In this document: positions 48,301 to 59,707 of the stretch, one piece after another
How the letters are laid out: the number at the start of each line of letters is the position of its first letter
Position numbering within the stretch: position 1 is the first letter of the stretch
Assembly: GCA_935421135.1 (NCBI GenBank)
Contig: OW285190.1
Location: forward strand, 5,853,501 to 5,917,500
DNA length: 64,000 nucleotides
Direction of reading: 5' to 3'
From: Bugulina stolonifera
Lineage: Eukaryota > Bryozoa > Gymnolaemata > Cheilostomatida > Bugulidae
Notes under the pieces: generated by a model
The model's database searches: none
What the model saw: the letters and a program-made list of their open reading frames with translations, nothing else
Told to the model about the DNA's origin: nothing
Translations under genes and position numbers: made by a program

Positions 48301-51300
48301 TTCTGGGTTGTATGGTGGGGAAGTTATGTGCTCGATACCATGCATCTGACAGTATCTGTTGAATACATCTGAGCTAAACTGAGGTCCATTGTCTGACACT
48401 ATGGTGTGTGGGAACCCCTCTATGGTGAATATCTCCTGTAGCATAGCAATGGTATCTTCTGTTGTTGTTTTTCCCACATCTGTTACTCCAATATATGGGT
48501 ATTTAGAGTAACTATCCACACACACCAGCCACATTTTTTTAGCAAATGGGCCGGCGTAATCTATGTGGATTCTTTCCCATGTGACATTGGGTTTTGGCCA
48601 AGCTGTGTAAGTGGCTGGTGGGCTGCTAGAGTTAGTTTTGCAGACATCACTGAAAGTCAGTTTCTTTAGCGCGCCTTCACTCTCCCCCCTATCTAGCTCA
48701 GCTTTGACCTCTGTTTTTTTGTTGAATGCTATGTCCCTTGGTTTACTGACATGCGGCTGGGCACATTTCCTCAAGTGTAATGGAATTTTAGCTTTAGTAC
48801 AGAGGCCCAGACCTGTTTTGAACACATTACTGTGTTTTGCAGTGAGCCTTTGCACCTTGCACGCGGGTTGAGAAGGAATGTTATCACTTACTGCTTTGAC
48901 TGAGTGCCCACTTACTGCTGCCAACCCAGAGTCTATTAGTCCGAAATCGTCCGACCAATCTGCTCCGAATAGGTTTGTAGAATCTGGAAGATCAATTATG
49001 ACAAGTCTCCTGTTTGCCATGGTTTTCTGACCTAAAGTTACCGAAACATGGCATTCACCTGCCGTTTTAATGTCAGTGTTCCCATAGCCCGGTAGCCCAC
49101 AATCCAGTTTAGTGATTGGAGGTGAGCCTAGTGCGTGGTATGTGTTCAGATTGATCATGGAGCAGGTAGCTCCAGTGTCCCACTTCATGTCAACTTCTTT
49201 ATTGTTGATGTTGGCGCAGAGCCAAGTTTGTCTGCCTTTCCTAGAATATAGCGGGTCTTTAACCAGGTATACACTGCGAGCTGTATCATATTTATCACCC
49301 ATTTCTTGCTGTTGCTTATACCCGTCATTGCCAGTTCTGTCGGATCTGGCCATACAGACGGATTGCAGGTGGCCACGTTTACTACACTTTGCACATGTGT
49401 GCATCTTATAAGGGCAGTCTTTCCTGCTGTGAGCTGTGTAGCAAGATGGGCATCCTTTATATTTGGTGTTTGTATATCTTGGCCACCTAGTGGTGGCTTG
49501 AGTTGCAAGGTTTACTTCTGGCTTTATAGTGGTGCTACCACTTGCTGTGGTTCCCTTCAACATTTCATCTGTCTCAGTGGTTCTGATATAGTTATTGGCT
49601 TTAACTAGAACTTCTTGTAGAGTTGGGTTGCTGTCCAGGAGGCACTGTCTACGAATGTCTGGGTGAGGAGTCTCTTTGATTATGACATTTCGAATCTGCT
49701 CATCAAGGTAGCTTTCCCCACAACCAGTTTTATTGCAGATGAAGCCACAGTCTTGTCCTAGACCCCGTAAAACAGCTGCCCAATCACTGTATGTTTGCTC
49801 TGGTTGCATTTCAGTGTTATAAAATTTGTACCTAGCAGCCTGGATGTGAAGCCCCTTTCTGAAGTGTGCCGTTAAAACAGTGGATACCTCGTCAAACGTT
49901 TTTTGCTCTGTACCGTCTACACCACCGCACAAATTCATGGTCAGCTGATAGGTGTGAGGGCCTACCCATGATAGCAGGCATGCTTTCTTCTGATCGTCGG
50001 CAACCTTGTAAACTAGTAAATGTTGTTTGAATCGTTGCAAGTATTGATCCCATGATTCTGTAGCCCTGTCGAAGTGTTCAAATTTTGGTATATGTATAGC
50101 TGTTGCAGTAGTATTCGGCTGTGCTCTCTGTTGTTGGTCCGTCAGCGATTTAAGTACTGCAGTCATGGTTTCTAATACTCCTTGTAGTTCAGCCATCCAG
50201 CGTTTCATATTATTTCATGCTGATATCAAGCAATAAAAGCTAAGTTTGATGATCTGAAGCTGTGGACATTCATTAGTAACAGATTAATGTGACAGATTAT
50301 TGTGCGAATCTTTTCTGTTGTTGGTTTTGCAAACTTGTGAGAGTATGACTTCTCAACATAACAAAAACAGTCACATCAAAGGGAGCCTGCAAGAGAGATT
50401 ATTAGCTGAGTAAAGTAGAGTAGGATAGGATTCATAGAAGCATAGAACAGTTATTCATTAGAATGCAAAACTACTAAAATTACAGTAGTTTAACCAAGCA
50501 TGCAGTGTGGATAAGTTACAGCTCATTCTACTTGCACTAAAGGTAGAAGACAGCACATAAATACATATATACGTATCTGAAGTTTTAACGTGCAGAATAT
50601 CCTGGAATATATATTCATATAGATATAGAATATTTTAAACATGATTGTATTGTAAAGCACAAATTATCAAAATTAAATACACTATATTTTCTCCAATAAA
50701 TAATATAAAATTTATAATTATAATACTAGTAAGTAAGCAAATCAATCAACTTACCGTTGCGATAAATTTATAATAAATTCGATTTTATTATAAATTTATC
50801 GTAATGGAATGACCAGGGTTAATTGATCGATTTACTTATTATTAGAAAAATATGGTGTATCTTGATAAAAATGAATTTTAAATTGAATTCAATTTTTTCC
50901 TTTTGAAAACGATCGGTTATAAAATATTATTTCACGTAGTTATACCTGATTTTTAACTTTCCGTCTTCCTTCCATTTCACCTGCTATTAGTGCCCTGTCT
51001 TCTTCTCCCAAGCAGTAGTACGATTTTCATTTACAATGTTGTTAGAGTTAGACCAACTAACTTAAACTAAGACTTAACTTTAGCTGACAAATTTAGAAAT
51101 TAATCTTTTCGTGTTGGATTGGCACCTTTCAACAATATTTCTGAAAGATTTCGTTTCTTTTACCAAATCTTAAAATATTAATATTTCATCGTCTTCTACG
51201 AAGCAACCATGACATCTAACGGTTTTGAAAAGAGAATTAAAATTAGATTTATGCTACTCAACAATTCATAAAAACCTCCAACGGAAACGAGCACTTGTAG

Positions 51301-54300
51301 TCGACCTTTTGAACCCGCGATGGATTCTTTCCCACAAACGCTGCGAACCGCTTCGAATGACCCATTCCATACTTCGAAGCGATGATTCGCTTCGAATGGC
51401 TTCGTAGCCGTCATTCGAAGCGAAAAATCATACGAAGTCGTTCGAATTATCCCATTCCATGCTTCGCAGGGACAGACAATTCAAAGTACTTCGAAGCATC
51501 GAAAGCCAGTGTTTATCACCTGATTATTTTGATAAATATCTACATGTAGCAGTACAGAAAACTGAACATTAGATTTATATAGTCGCAGCCAGTGTTCGAA
51601 TTGTGGTTATACGGGAGTATACGGCGTGTACCCACCTCAATTTTGGTGGGTACACTGTCAGCAGGCGTGTACCCTCATGGTAATTGACTAGCTTTGCTGA
51701 AGACACGGCAGTTGTCGCAATCGAAATAGGTTTACTGGTTGCTGAGTGACTGCTGATCGTTTGATTGATAACAGCGTGTTAAGCCAATCCCGAAATGTCA
51801 AAGTAAGTTTTTAGTAGCTTGAACCAGCAACCTGCACACAAATAAATCCTTCTGCTTTACTAACAAAGTTAGTCATTGTGTTAAGTTACGTGGGTCAGGT
51901 ATGTTCGTATATGCAGATAAACGCACTTACTTGATAGTTACTAGTAGGAGGTCGAGAACAAGAAGTCTCTGAAAGCACGTGTGGTTTATTCAGCGTTCAA
52001 GACGTAAGAGACTTTCAATATCTCCGCGGCTTCTGGGATTACGTCACTTCCGCTATTCGCCAAACCCGTTGACGTCTAGCATCACATTACAATTGTATCA
52101 ATGGTTTCACAGGACTTGAATATGGGTTCCACTTTCTTTAGTATTTTCAGTTTTCCGAATGCGTTTGCAGAGCCATGAAAACTTTTTGATAAGGACAGTG
52201 GCCAAACAGTTGAATCTAAAAGTTTTTTAGCTCTAAACCTAAATCTTAAAAGTACATTGTTGTATTCTATTGGAATTTGACGTTTGACTGAGTGATAAAT
52301 ATCGGAGATGGTTGTATTTTTCTTACTTTGCTAATAAAATATAAAATACAAAAATTAAATATTAATATTAATTTAATATGATCATCCATGATGTTGTATA
52401 TAACAATAACATAAATATTCGTATTTGTTAGATTATCACTAGAGAAAAAATCTGTATTCAATAATATAACATGTAAATAATAAATCAAACATTATATTAA
52501 TTATGTAAAAAAATAAATAATTATTTATAGTGATTATTATAAATAATAGAACTAGAAGTGAATTAATAGAATTAGATAATCAAATGGTAATCATATCATA
52601 TTGATAACCATAATTATTTATATTTTCATTAATTTTTATATGAAATAAATTATCTTGATAATAATTATTGTAGCAATACGCCTGCATCAAGTATAAATAA
52701 AAATATTGCTTACTGGATTGTCACAAGAACAAGAGTCGATATTCAATAAATAAAAATGAAAGTATAAAATAGAAATAAATTGTTTATAATAGAACAGGGA
52801 ATTAGATAATTAATTTATATTTAATGATCATTATTGTATCAAATATTTAATGCAAATAATATAGCAATTGTTGTATTGTTTTATGTAGAATATTTTAATC
52901 TCATGTTGATATTTTTATTCTAGAATAGGTAGGAATACTATTTGTTTTTGCACATAGTATTGCATTTCAACAGCTATAGGTATTGCGCCACTATTGCAAA
53001 CTACTTCCAAGTTTAGTAAGTGAGGCAAAGAGTGAGGTTATGACAAATTGGGATTCACAGAGAGCTAAGAAGAATCCTGTCACTGTTTAGTCTAGATGGT
53101 ACTAGTAGAAACTATGTATTTGAATTGAGCTTGGTTTCACTGGTTGACTGCAATTAAAGTAATCGTTTTGTTTGTATTCTCTATTTTTGTTGTATTGAGG
53201 TGATTCATTGCCTTCAGAAGTCCACAAAAGACCACAGGTAATGAAGTTGTATGCTGCCTATTAGTGTACTTGCATGCCGCATATTAGTGTACTTGCATGC
53301 TGTCTATTAGTGTACTTGCATGCTGCCTAGTAACCTACATGCATGATAGTTTGTCGAGTATTTTAGGTAGTTGAATAGTCTTTTAGGCAATACTATATTT
53401 TTAGTTTACATTGAATTTACTGTCAGTGTGATTCAGGGGCGGATTTGGGGGTCCCGCCCTCCCTGCCATGGCGGGACCCTTCACTTCCAATAAAAAAAAT
53501 TAAAGTGATTATTTCTTCTAAAATTAGCTGCAAATTGATCATGAAATAAAGTATTTACGGCTTACTCAAGTACATCTTCTAACACAGGGAAGCTATTACT
53601 AATCTGTGAGCTTGATTCACTACAGTTATAGTAGTAAACTAGCCACATTAGTGGATTAGTAATAGATAACATAAGACACAAGCTTTCTACAGGAACCTAT
53701 TTAGGCTAGATTGAAAATGTCAAGGACAATGTGATGTTGCTAGGAGACCAAATCACGTGCAAGAAGCCAAGAAGGAAACTGCCTTATGTACATTAAAGAT
53801 GGAAAGACAACTCTTGTCAGCTAAGAGGCAAATAAATCAAGCATGCAGTATTTTAAGATTTTTGTTGATCAAACATTAAATATAAAGGCATGGAACCCAT
53901 GCTCATGTTTATTATGCTTTAGTACAGGAAGGAGAGTGAGTTGCGCTGCACTCCATACAAGCTTGACATACATATTCATAATCACAGACTACTATAATGC
54001 AATGTAATTATAAAATGATAATATAATTTAGAATAATATACTAACATAGAAATATTTTATTTGCATCATAGGGCAGCAAATATTTATGTAACAGGAACAT
54101 GTTGATTCAAAGTGTAAGTGTGCATAAGTTTGCTTCATTTAGTGCAAAATTCAGCATATAGCTTCGGTGGCCGGGGCGCTGCCCGGACCCCGCCAGGGGG
54201 CCTAGGCGGCCCCCTGGACCCCCGGCCTGTTGGCAGAACCCTTCAAACTGTGCCAGATCCGCCCCTGGTGTGATTTGATATTTCTTGCTAAGGTTATATT

Positions 54301-57300
54301 CAGCCATGGATTTAACTTTGAGGCCAGTTTTTACTAGTGCTGCCAATTTATAAAACATTTGGCATTTTTGGAAGATGTTGTCACAAGTGGTGAGGATACT
54401 TGTAATACAGTGTTTAGTGATCCAAAGGAAGCTGGTGAGGAATTTAACTTTGCAGAAATGATACCCTAATTTATATTTTTAATATCTACTGCTCGCTAGT
54501 GAAGCTGTCTTTTTCTAACATTGCTGTACTGGTGTTGTGGCAATGTCTTCTGTTCACTTTTCTAGGCGATTAGGCACTGTAGAGACCATTGGTTCAAACC
54601 CCAGTCAGGGCCTGTTGTTTTCATGGATTTGATGCAAGACCTGACAGCTGCCACAGATAAATTCCTTAATAAATTAACAAAATTATAATAATATTAGAGA
54701 AAACCCAGTGAGTAGTACATGTATATATCCTAGATAAATTGGTGAAACTCCTTTACACAAGTATGTATGTTTTATAGGTTTCAACCTTTTAACTTTTCAT
54801 TATAGCTGTTGTTCAAATAACATTACTAGTGTTATATAATAAAGTCTACAGGCAGGTTGTGACAAGGGAAATACATGTATTTTATAATACTTTTGTTCAT
54901 TATAATTTTGTTGATAAACTTCAACTCCTTCCCTTCTCTAATGTTGATGTCAATGTCATAGCTGTTTTGTTGAATTACTATAGTTTTCATACAGTTGCAG
55001 TTACATGCTGTTGTTGTTTGTGTTTATATACTTTTGACAAAATATACAACTGTAAAATGTTGTAGTTCAGCATTTGGTAATAAATAAAGAAGTTGTTTTC
55101 TCTTTGACTACATGTACTTTTATTACAGTGAAAGAAAGACAAGGGGAGTTGTCGTGTTTTAAATAGTATAGATCTATTCATTCTTACAATCAATGCAGCA
55201 GTAATACAAAATTGAAGGACACAAAGCACACTCAGTAGTTTAAAATATAAGGAATGGGCTACATTGGTACCATGTACTCTGTGTAATGAGGTAAAGGAGC
55301 TATCAACCATAATTGGAAATTGTCCTCCCTTGTTTTGTCTTGCTGAAATGGGAGAACAACTTCTAATTATGATCTGCAGCTTCTGAGTGACCAATGCACC
55401 CTTTAGGAAAAGTCCTAAGATTGCAGGTAGGTACCGTGTACCCACCTCATTTGTTCCACTTCGAACACTGGTCGCAGCTAATCTGTCCTTACAAATTAAA
55501 TTGCAATGCTGGCTTACATGTACATAGACCTACTAGCAGACGTCACAAAAAACCCTGGAATGGCTGTTCTAATTATTCCACCTGCAGCACACATGTCGGC
55601 AACTTTATGCAGTGCTTCATTTACAAGTCAACCTGAACTGGATACAGGAGCAATGCCTAATACCCACTAAACTACAAAATACAGTTGGCTATGCATGCTT
55701 TTACTATGCAGTCTTGTAGTGTACTTAGTGCTAACTTGCAAGCTACAGTATCTTTCCTTTCTACCAGTATCCACTAGTTGTTAATCATACAATTTTCACT
55801 TCCTTATCCGACAACCTTGACCCACTATCTCTACAATATGCCTATAATGGTCTACACACTTCCATTCCTATCAATGTAGTCCTACTCTTCCATTTAGTAA
55901 CTACTGCAGAAGAGATTAGACCAGCTATACCTAAGATGAACAAGACACTCATCATAGCTTTGGCAGCAGGTTCAGCAGCAGCTATACTTATCATCATTGT
56001 TATACTGCTGACCTGTATAATACTCTCTAGAAGAAGAAAAAAAAGGTACATTTCTAACATATGACACATAGACAACAGTTTTAAGTTAGTCATTTTTATG
56101 ATGCTGCCTTCATGCCGTCTCGAAATTTGTACGTTCAAGCACATACATGCCTAAGCTATTTATAGTAGTAATAAATACATGTAGGTCACAGTATTTGTGT
56201 ACTGATTTTTTGTGCTTGAGATACTTCCTTCTCACTAAGCCTTGGAGTAGAATTTTCTACATGAGTAAAAGTAAAACCGTTAAAGGATAGTAAGTAGAAA
56301 AATATAAACTTTAAGCTGCAGGCGGAGTTAAAATTATTTCAGATGGCCAGTAAAAACACAATATCCTAGTTGGAGATAGTGCCACAAATGTACTGGTTGT
56401 ACTATTTTATGTAGGAAGTTAAGCTCTACGAATAATAGTCAACTATCAACTAAGCCCAAACCAAGGTATGACTATGTGGACATCAACCTGGACTCCATTT
56501 CAAATGCTAACAGTAAGTGCATTTTCAACAGCTGCAAGTCGGCACTGTCAGTAGTCCCGTAAATACAGTGGTCAAAGTCTAAGGAAAGAGGTGGAGGGTC
56601 TCCAGGGTAGCAGACATAATTACCTGAGGGCGCGAAGTGCCCAAACAGCGCGCCGGCGGGGAGGGTCCGGGAGGGGCGCTTGAGCGCCCTCCCGGAAATT
56701 CGAAACTTTATCAAAATTAGACACCGAAATGGTGCAAAATCCAAGAACTACAGGTTAAATATGGTCCAAGATCTTAAAGTAAATATGATCCAATTAGTAT
56801 TATCATTATTATAATAGTAATCTGCAGGGGGTCTATCAATCTGGGAGACCCCCTGAAATTTATGGTGGGGGGACTGCGTCCCCCCACGACCCCCCCAACT
56901 TTGACCACTGCGTAAATATCTTATGCTGCCATCGTAACAGAGCCTGGCTATTAATTCAGAATTCTCTATATTATTACTGTAGTGGTTCGAATGATCTTAA
57001 TAGACACCGCTCAACTCTCTGACACATACATCCCTTGGTGTGCTTGGACCATTGCAATACCACAGTTGTGCTCTGAACAGTCGGAAATTTAATTGAGGTT
57101 CTAGAAGCATTAGAACTGCAATAGCACATGTCTAGTCTAGCACAATAGGATGTTACATTTATGTGTAAAATAAATTACAAGAAAAACACTACACTTTGCA
57201 CACTTTTAAATTTTCCATCCACGTAAGAGGTGTAAAAGATTTAGCCTTTCGTAACATTTGAAGCAATAATTTTACCATCATTCTATCAATTAATTAATTT

Positions 57301-57956
57301 TTTCCAGACAACCTATACTCAGATGTGGTTCTACAGACGGAACCTGATGGCAGGACAGAGTGCGTGGAGAAAGATAGACACATAGTAGAGTGTGATGTGG
57401 TGGACCCTAGCCACTCACCAGAAAGGATTTCAGCTATGGACTATTCTACAACCACATGTAGAACGTAGGCACATGATCCGAGTATATTAGTAAATCATAT
57501 TCACTCATGAATTGAGACGAAACACCCATGCTATAAAGTTTAAAGCATATTATCACATTTATACATTGTATGCTACAGAAGGAACAAATCTCATGATAAT
57601 TCCAATATTTGAAAGAGAGATAGTTTAGGTTCATAGAGTTTAGGGGATGGATTCAATGCCCAGCCGTAGAATGCACTAGTAGCAGCTACCGCACATTGTA
57701 ATAATGTGTGTAAATTATTTGTTGTGTTAAATAGATGGAACATCTTCAATAAATAACATAGCACAGTTGTACATACATGTGTATACCAATAATACGACCT
57801 ACAACTTCTTGCAGAGACTCCCACAGTTCAGAGAAACAAAAGAATGAGGGTGTAACATATGCTGTGGTTAATAAGCCTGAGATTGTCATGTTAGACAATG
57901 ATCTCTATGCATCACAAGGTTCATTGAGCTCTCCAGCTACAACTACTATTAATTAG
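45394..57956 (+). CDS. Receptor gene D: signal peptide - CUB - stalk - transmembrane - tyrosine-motif tail
   Basis: A type I membrane receptor of 362 aa. Exons: 45394-45457 (signal peptide), 45818-46219 (CUB-like, ends YRGFVMNYT), 46391-46480 (Ser/Thr/Pro stalk), 55910-56045 (transmembrane AAAILIIIVILLTCIIL then SRRRKKR), 56415-56512, 57308-57464 and 57815-57956 (tail, TAG). Junctions are GT-AG and the sum is an exact codon multiple. The intron 46481-55909 is 9.4 kb and filled with transposons, where gene B has a second stalk exon; no such exon was found here. Tail motifs: YDYVDI, LYSDV, YAVV, LYASQ; the DYDVI of gene B is ECDVV here, losing the tyrosine. Long-intron splicing is inferred from exon similarity to gene B. 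Confidence 0.82.
47496..47722 (-). repeat. Probable 3' LTR of the Gypsy derivative
   Basis: On the minus strand, AGGGGAGGAAA (polypurine tract) is followed by TGTTGTATTTG and the segment ends GTCAAACA, a TGT...ACA unit of 227 bp with AATAAA inside (TTAAATAAAAGAC). A matching 5' LTR was not found beyond 50208, so the element is truncated there. Confidence 0.45.
47812..50208 (-). CDS. Gypsy-derived Gag-protease-integrase polyprotein lacking reverse transcriptase
   Basis: One uninterrupted 798-codon frame. It has a Gag region at residues 1-220, two zinc-knuckle-like clusters (CPSCYTAHSRKDC and CAKCSKRGHLQSVC), an aspartic protease (WDTGATCSM, about residue 344), a stub of the RT entry (PRDIAF...VKAELDR), then directly the integrase core with D (HIDYAGP), D (SDNGPQF) and E (ESNGEAERF), and a C-terminal SH3-like part. 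A normal Gypsy pol has RT and RNase H between protease and integrase; they are missing in frame. A G-rich tract near 47862-47878 codes for the proline run near the end. It could be a deletion derivative or a domesticated gene. It lies antisense in an intron of gene D. Confidence 0.8.
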   Translation of the reverse strand: MKRWMAELQGVLETMTAVLKSLTDQQQRAQPNTTATAIHIPKFEHFDRATESWDQYLQRFKQHLLVYKVADDQKKACLLSWVGPHTYQLTMNLCGGVDGTEQKTFDEVSTVLTAHFRKGLHIQAARYKFYNTEMQPEQTYSDWAAVLRGLGQDCGFICNKTGCGESYLDEQIRNVIIKETPHPDIRRQCLLDSNPTLQEVLVKANNYIRTTETDEMLKGTTASGSTTIKPEVNLATQATTRWPRYTNTKYKGCPSCYTAHSRKDCPYKMHTCAKCSKRGHLQSVCMARSDRTGNDGYKQQQEMGDKYDTARSVYLVKDPLYSRKGRQTWLCANINNKEVDMKWDTGATCSMINLNTYHALGSPPITKLDCGLPGYGNTDIKTAGECHVSVTLGQKTMANRRLVIIDLPDSTNLFGADWSDDFGLIDSGLAAVSGHSVKAVSDNIPSQPACKVQRLTAKHSNVFKTGLGLCTKAKIPLHLRKCAQPHVSKPRDIAFNKKTEVKAELDRGESEGALKKLTFSDVCKTNSSSPPATYTAWPKPNVTWERIHIDYAGPFAKKMWLVCVDSYSKYPYIGVTDVGKTTTEDTIAMLQEIFTIEGFPHTIVSDNGPQFSSDVFNRYCQMHGIEHITSPPYNPESNGEAERFVRTLKTTIKKNLDSGHNLDTAIRLFLTTYRSLPHPGLNYRSPAYALHGRQPRGVMELLQPAKSPPTNKLPPDGRYIVGSTVYARNYRDGPKWVPGIVIQIRGNNTTFIVDTRHGHWKRHVNQLQPRIDTKCLNPPPPPRTMTMSNSRYPRLVFM
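50725..50846. repeat. Short palindromic repeat (hairpin)
   Basis: CGATAAATTTATAATAAA at 50760-50777 pairs with its inverse ending at 50801, giving an AT-rich stem of about 18 bp with a short loop. Weaker pairing extends to about 50725 and 50846. A small MITE is possible. Confidence 0.55.
53258..53335 (+). repeat. 23-bp tandem repeat
   Basis: Three units of ATTAGTGTACTTGCATGCYG plus three bases, inside the hAT-like element. Confidence 0.75.
53434..54267. mobile_element. hAT-like element nested inside the larger one (834 bp)
   Basis: The terminal inverted repeats CAGGGGCGGATTTGG and CAGGGGCGGATCTGG are flanked by a perfect 8-bp duplication GTGTGATT (53426-53433 and 54268-54275). The right subterminal part is GC-rich (54170-54240). 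No coding. Confidence 0.85.
54480..54665 (+). mobile_element. tRNA-like SINE, third copy
   Basis: Diverged copy of 27818-28007, with TCTACTGCTCGCTAGTGAAGC, the B-box-like GGTTCAAACCCC and GATAAATTCCTTAATAAA at the end. Confidence 0.6.
56566..56910. mobile_element. hAT-like MITE in gene D tail intron (345 bp)
   Basis: The ends CAGTGGTCAAAGT / ACTTTGACCACTG are flanked by the perfect 8-bp duplication CGTAAATA (56558-56565 and 56911-56918). It lies 53 bp downstream of the tail exon ending at 56512. Its GC-rich parts are CCGGCGGGGAGGG-like and CCCCCCACGACCCC-like. Confidence 0.85.
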
Positions 57957-59242
57957 ATCAACAACCTTTCCAAGACTATCTACTCTCTTCAAAATGTGTT
58001 ACCAATTTAGAGTTTTCTAACCTACAGTACACCATAAGTCATGTTGGAGATCGTATAATTAGCCTGTGATGTTTTTTTTTAGTTTCTACCATAGAGGTAA
58101 CACCCCATAGAGCAGGAACTTAAAAATTTTCCGCTATTAAACGCCGATTGGCCACTTGATGCCAGTTTTCCCCACGGGCGGCCATGATGCGATGGGGATT
58201 TCGTCCGTTTGTTTACATTAGTTACCATTACAATTATATATAAAACATAAAATTTTTCAACGCTGTTATTTCCAGATACTATTTGTGTAAAATGTTTTGA
58301 ATTTATATCTAAACTGTTTAATAATAACTCTGTTTTTTCACAATAACAGTGATTTTGAAAATCTCTTTGTAAAATAGGACTTTAAAGAAAAATAAGAATA
58401 GATGTTTACTCGACCAAATAATACTAGTAACCGACTAGCACGACAGCGTATATCCGTAGAAAGTCTGTGAATGCGCTGATTGGTCAACCAAAATAAAGCC
58501 GCATATTATTGGGTATTAAAATCTCTAATCGATAGCATGATAGGCTTATTGTACACAATTATCTACCCATAAAGGACTTTCGATAGCACGTGAACAATTC
58601 TCTGTTCATTTCAAAAAATGAGCGTGGAGCTAGTTGTACTAGTGGCATTCCTGGAACAATAATTATACAATCTGACAATCTCATATAGTTAACCTTGGTG
58701 TGATTGCAAGAGTGTACTTTGGGTTTCTTTGGATTAACAGTGTGGTTAGTAGGAATACAGTACGGTTGTTGTGAGTTGGACCTGGAAAGGCAATGATGAA
58801 ATAAATTCAATTGTAATTGTTATTTATTGTTGTAGAATTATTGTTGTAAAATTAAAAATTTACTCAATAATAAAATTAAATAATATAATCATTTTAGTTA
58901 GCCCAGAAGTTATAGCAAGTATAATTGTTTAAAATTAATGAGCACATTCATTCATCCAGTAATAGTGGAATCTCTCGGTACTGTTATTGATTGATTGAGG
59001 CTGAGTTAAATTAACTTTGCTCACTGTCACTGCTGTACCTATATTTATTAATTATAGTAATGGTAATAGGCTACTACTACGTTGTAAATATAGTAATACT
59101 ATCAGGTGAAGTTGTGATCGTGACTCACTAGCAATTTATTACAATAGTCACAGATCAAAGTCACTCACTCATTAGATCAGTGACTACACTATACCTACTA
59201 AACTAACTATTATTTTATTAATTCAGGTGATTTCCATAGACT
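57957..59242. other. Gene D 3' flank
   Basis: AT-rich intergenic DNA. No gene or named repeat that I can support. Confidence 0.35.
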
Positions 59243-59707
59243 TGTAATAGACGTTGCCCGTTGTGTGCTGCCAGCAAGGCAGAGACACACAACTCTATTA
59301 CTTTTGGATCCTCCTGAACGCTTGGAAATCTAACCTAGGACTCAGCCAGATGTATTGAGGCGGAGATAATTAACCAACTCTAGGGATAATGACACACCAA
59401 GGAGTGACAAGGGAACAACTAATTTCCAGATTTAGTTCTTTATTTATGTAATAAATTAGGACAAAGACAATAATAATGTAGTAATAATAAGGTTAAACTC
59501 AAAGATAAATATAGTTAATAAATATATACAACCAAAACCAGTCTCTCTTGTCGGAACCCTCTCTTAGCACTGCTCGTTTTTCCTTCTCTCTATCACTCTT
59601 TTGCTCTTCAGCGCTATTCTACAACAAGCACAGATATAGCTGTGGATATCTTTGCTTGACTTGACTCCCTCGGTATGAATCGGGTGTTGTGTCAATTTCA
59701 CGACACA
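59243..59707 (-). repeat. 3' LTR of the right Gypsy element
   Basis: Reads TGTGTCGTGAAATTG...CTATTACA on the minus strand, a TGT...ACA unit of 465 bp. AATAAA lies near 59433. The downstream ORF of the element ends inside its first bases. The 5' LTR would be outside the window. Confidence 0.6.

Larger units (their letters stand above)
46497..51511. mobile_element. Inverted-repeat-bounded segment in gene D intron
   Basis: The left end CACTGGCTTTCGATGCTTCG (46497-46516) is matched exactly inverted at 51492-51511. Both flanks carry further TTCGAAG/CATGCTTCGCAG words, as in subterminal repeats of a DNA transposon. The 5-kb interior holds the Gypsy derivative below and no transposase. The target duplication is not evident. 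Confidence 0.55.
51590..55470. mobile_element. hAT-like DNA transposon, 3.9 kb, non-coding or decayed
   Basis: The ends are CAGTGTTCGAATTG and, inverted, CAGTGTTCGAAGTG. A perfect 8-bp direct repeat GTCGCAGC flanks it (51582-51589 and 55471-55478), the length typical of hAT elements. Both subterminal parts hold GTGTACCCACCTCA-type words. No transposase frame is recognisable. It contains a second hAT-like insertion at 53434-54267. Confidence 0.75.

Noticed and set aside
58080..58510. Possible inverted-repeat element downstream of gene D
   Set aside because: GATTGG-containing words at both ends are too short and do not align as inverted repeats.
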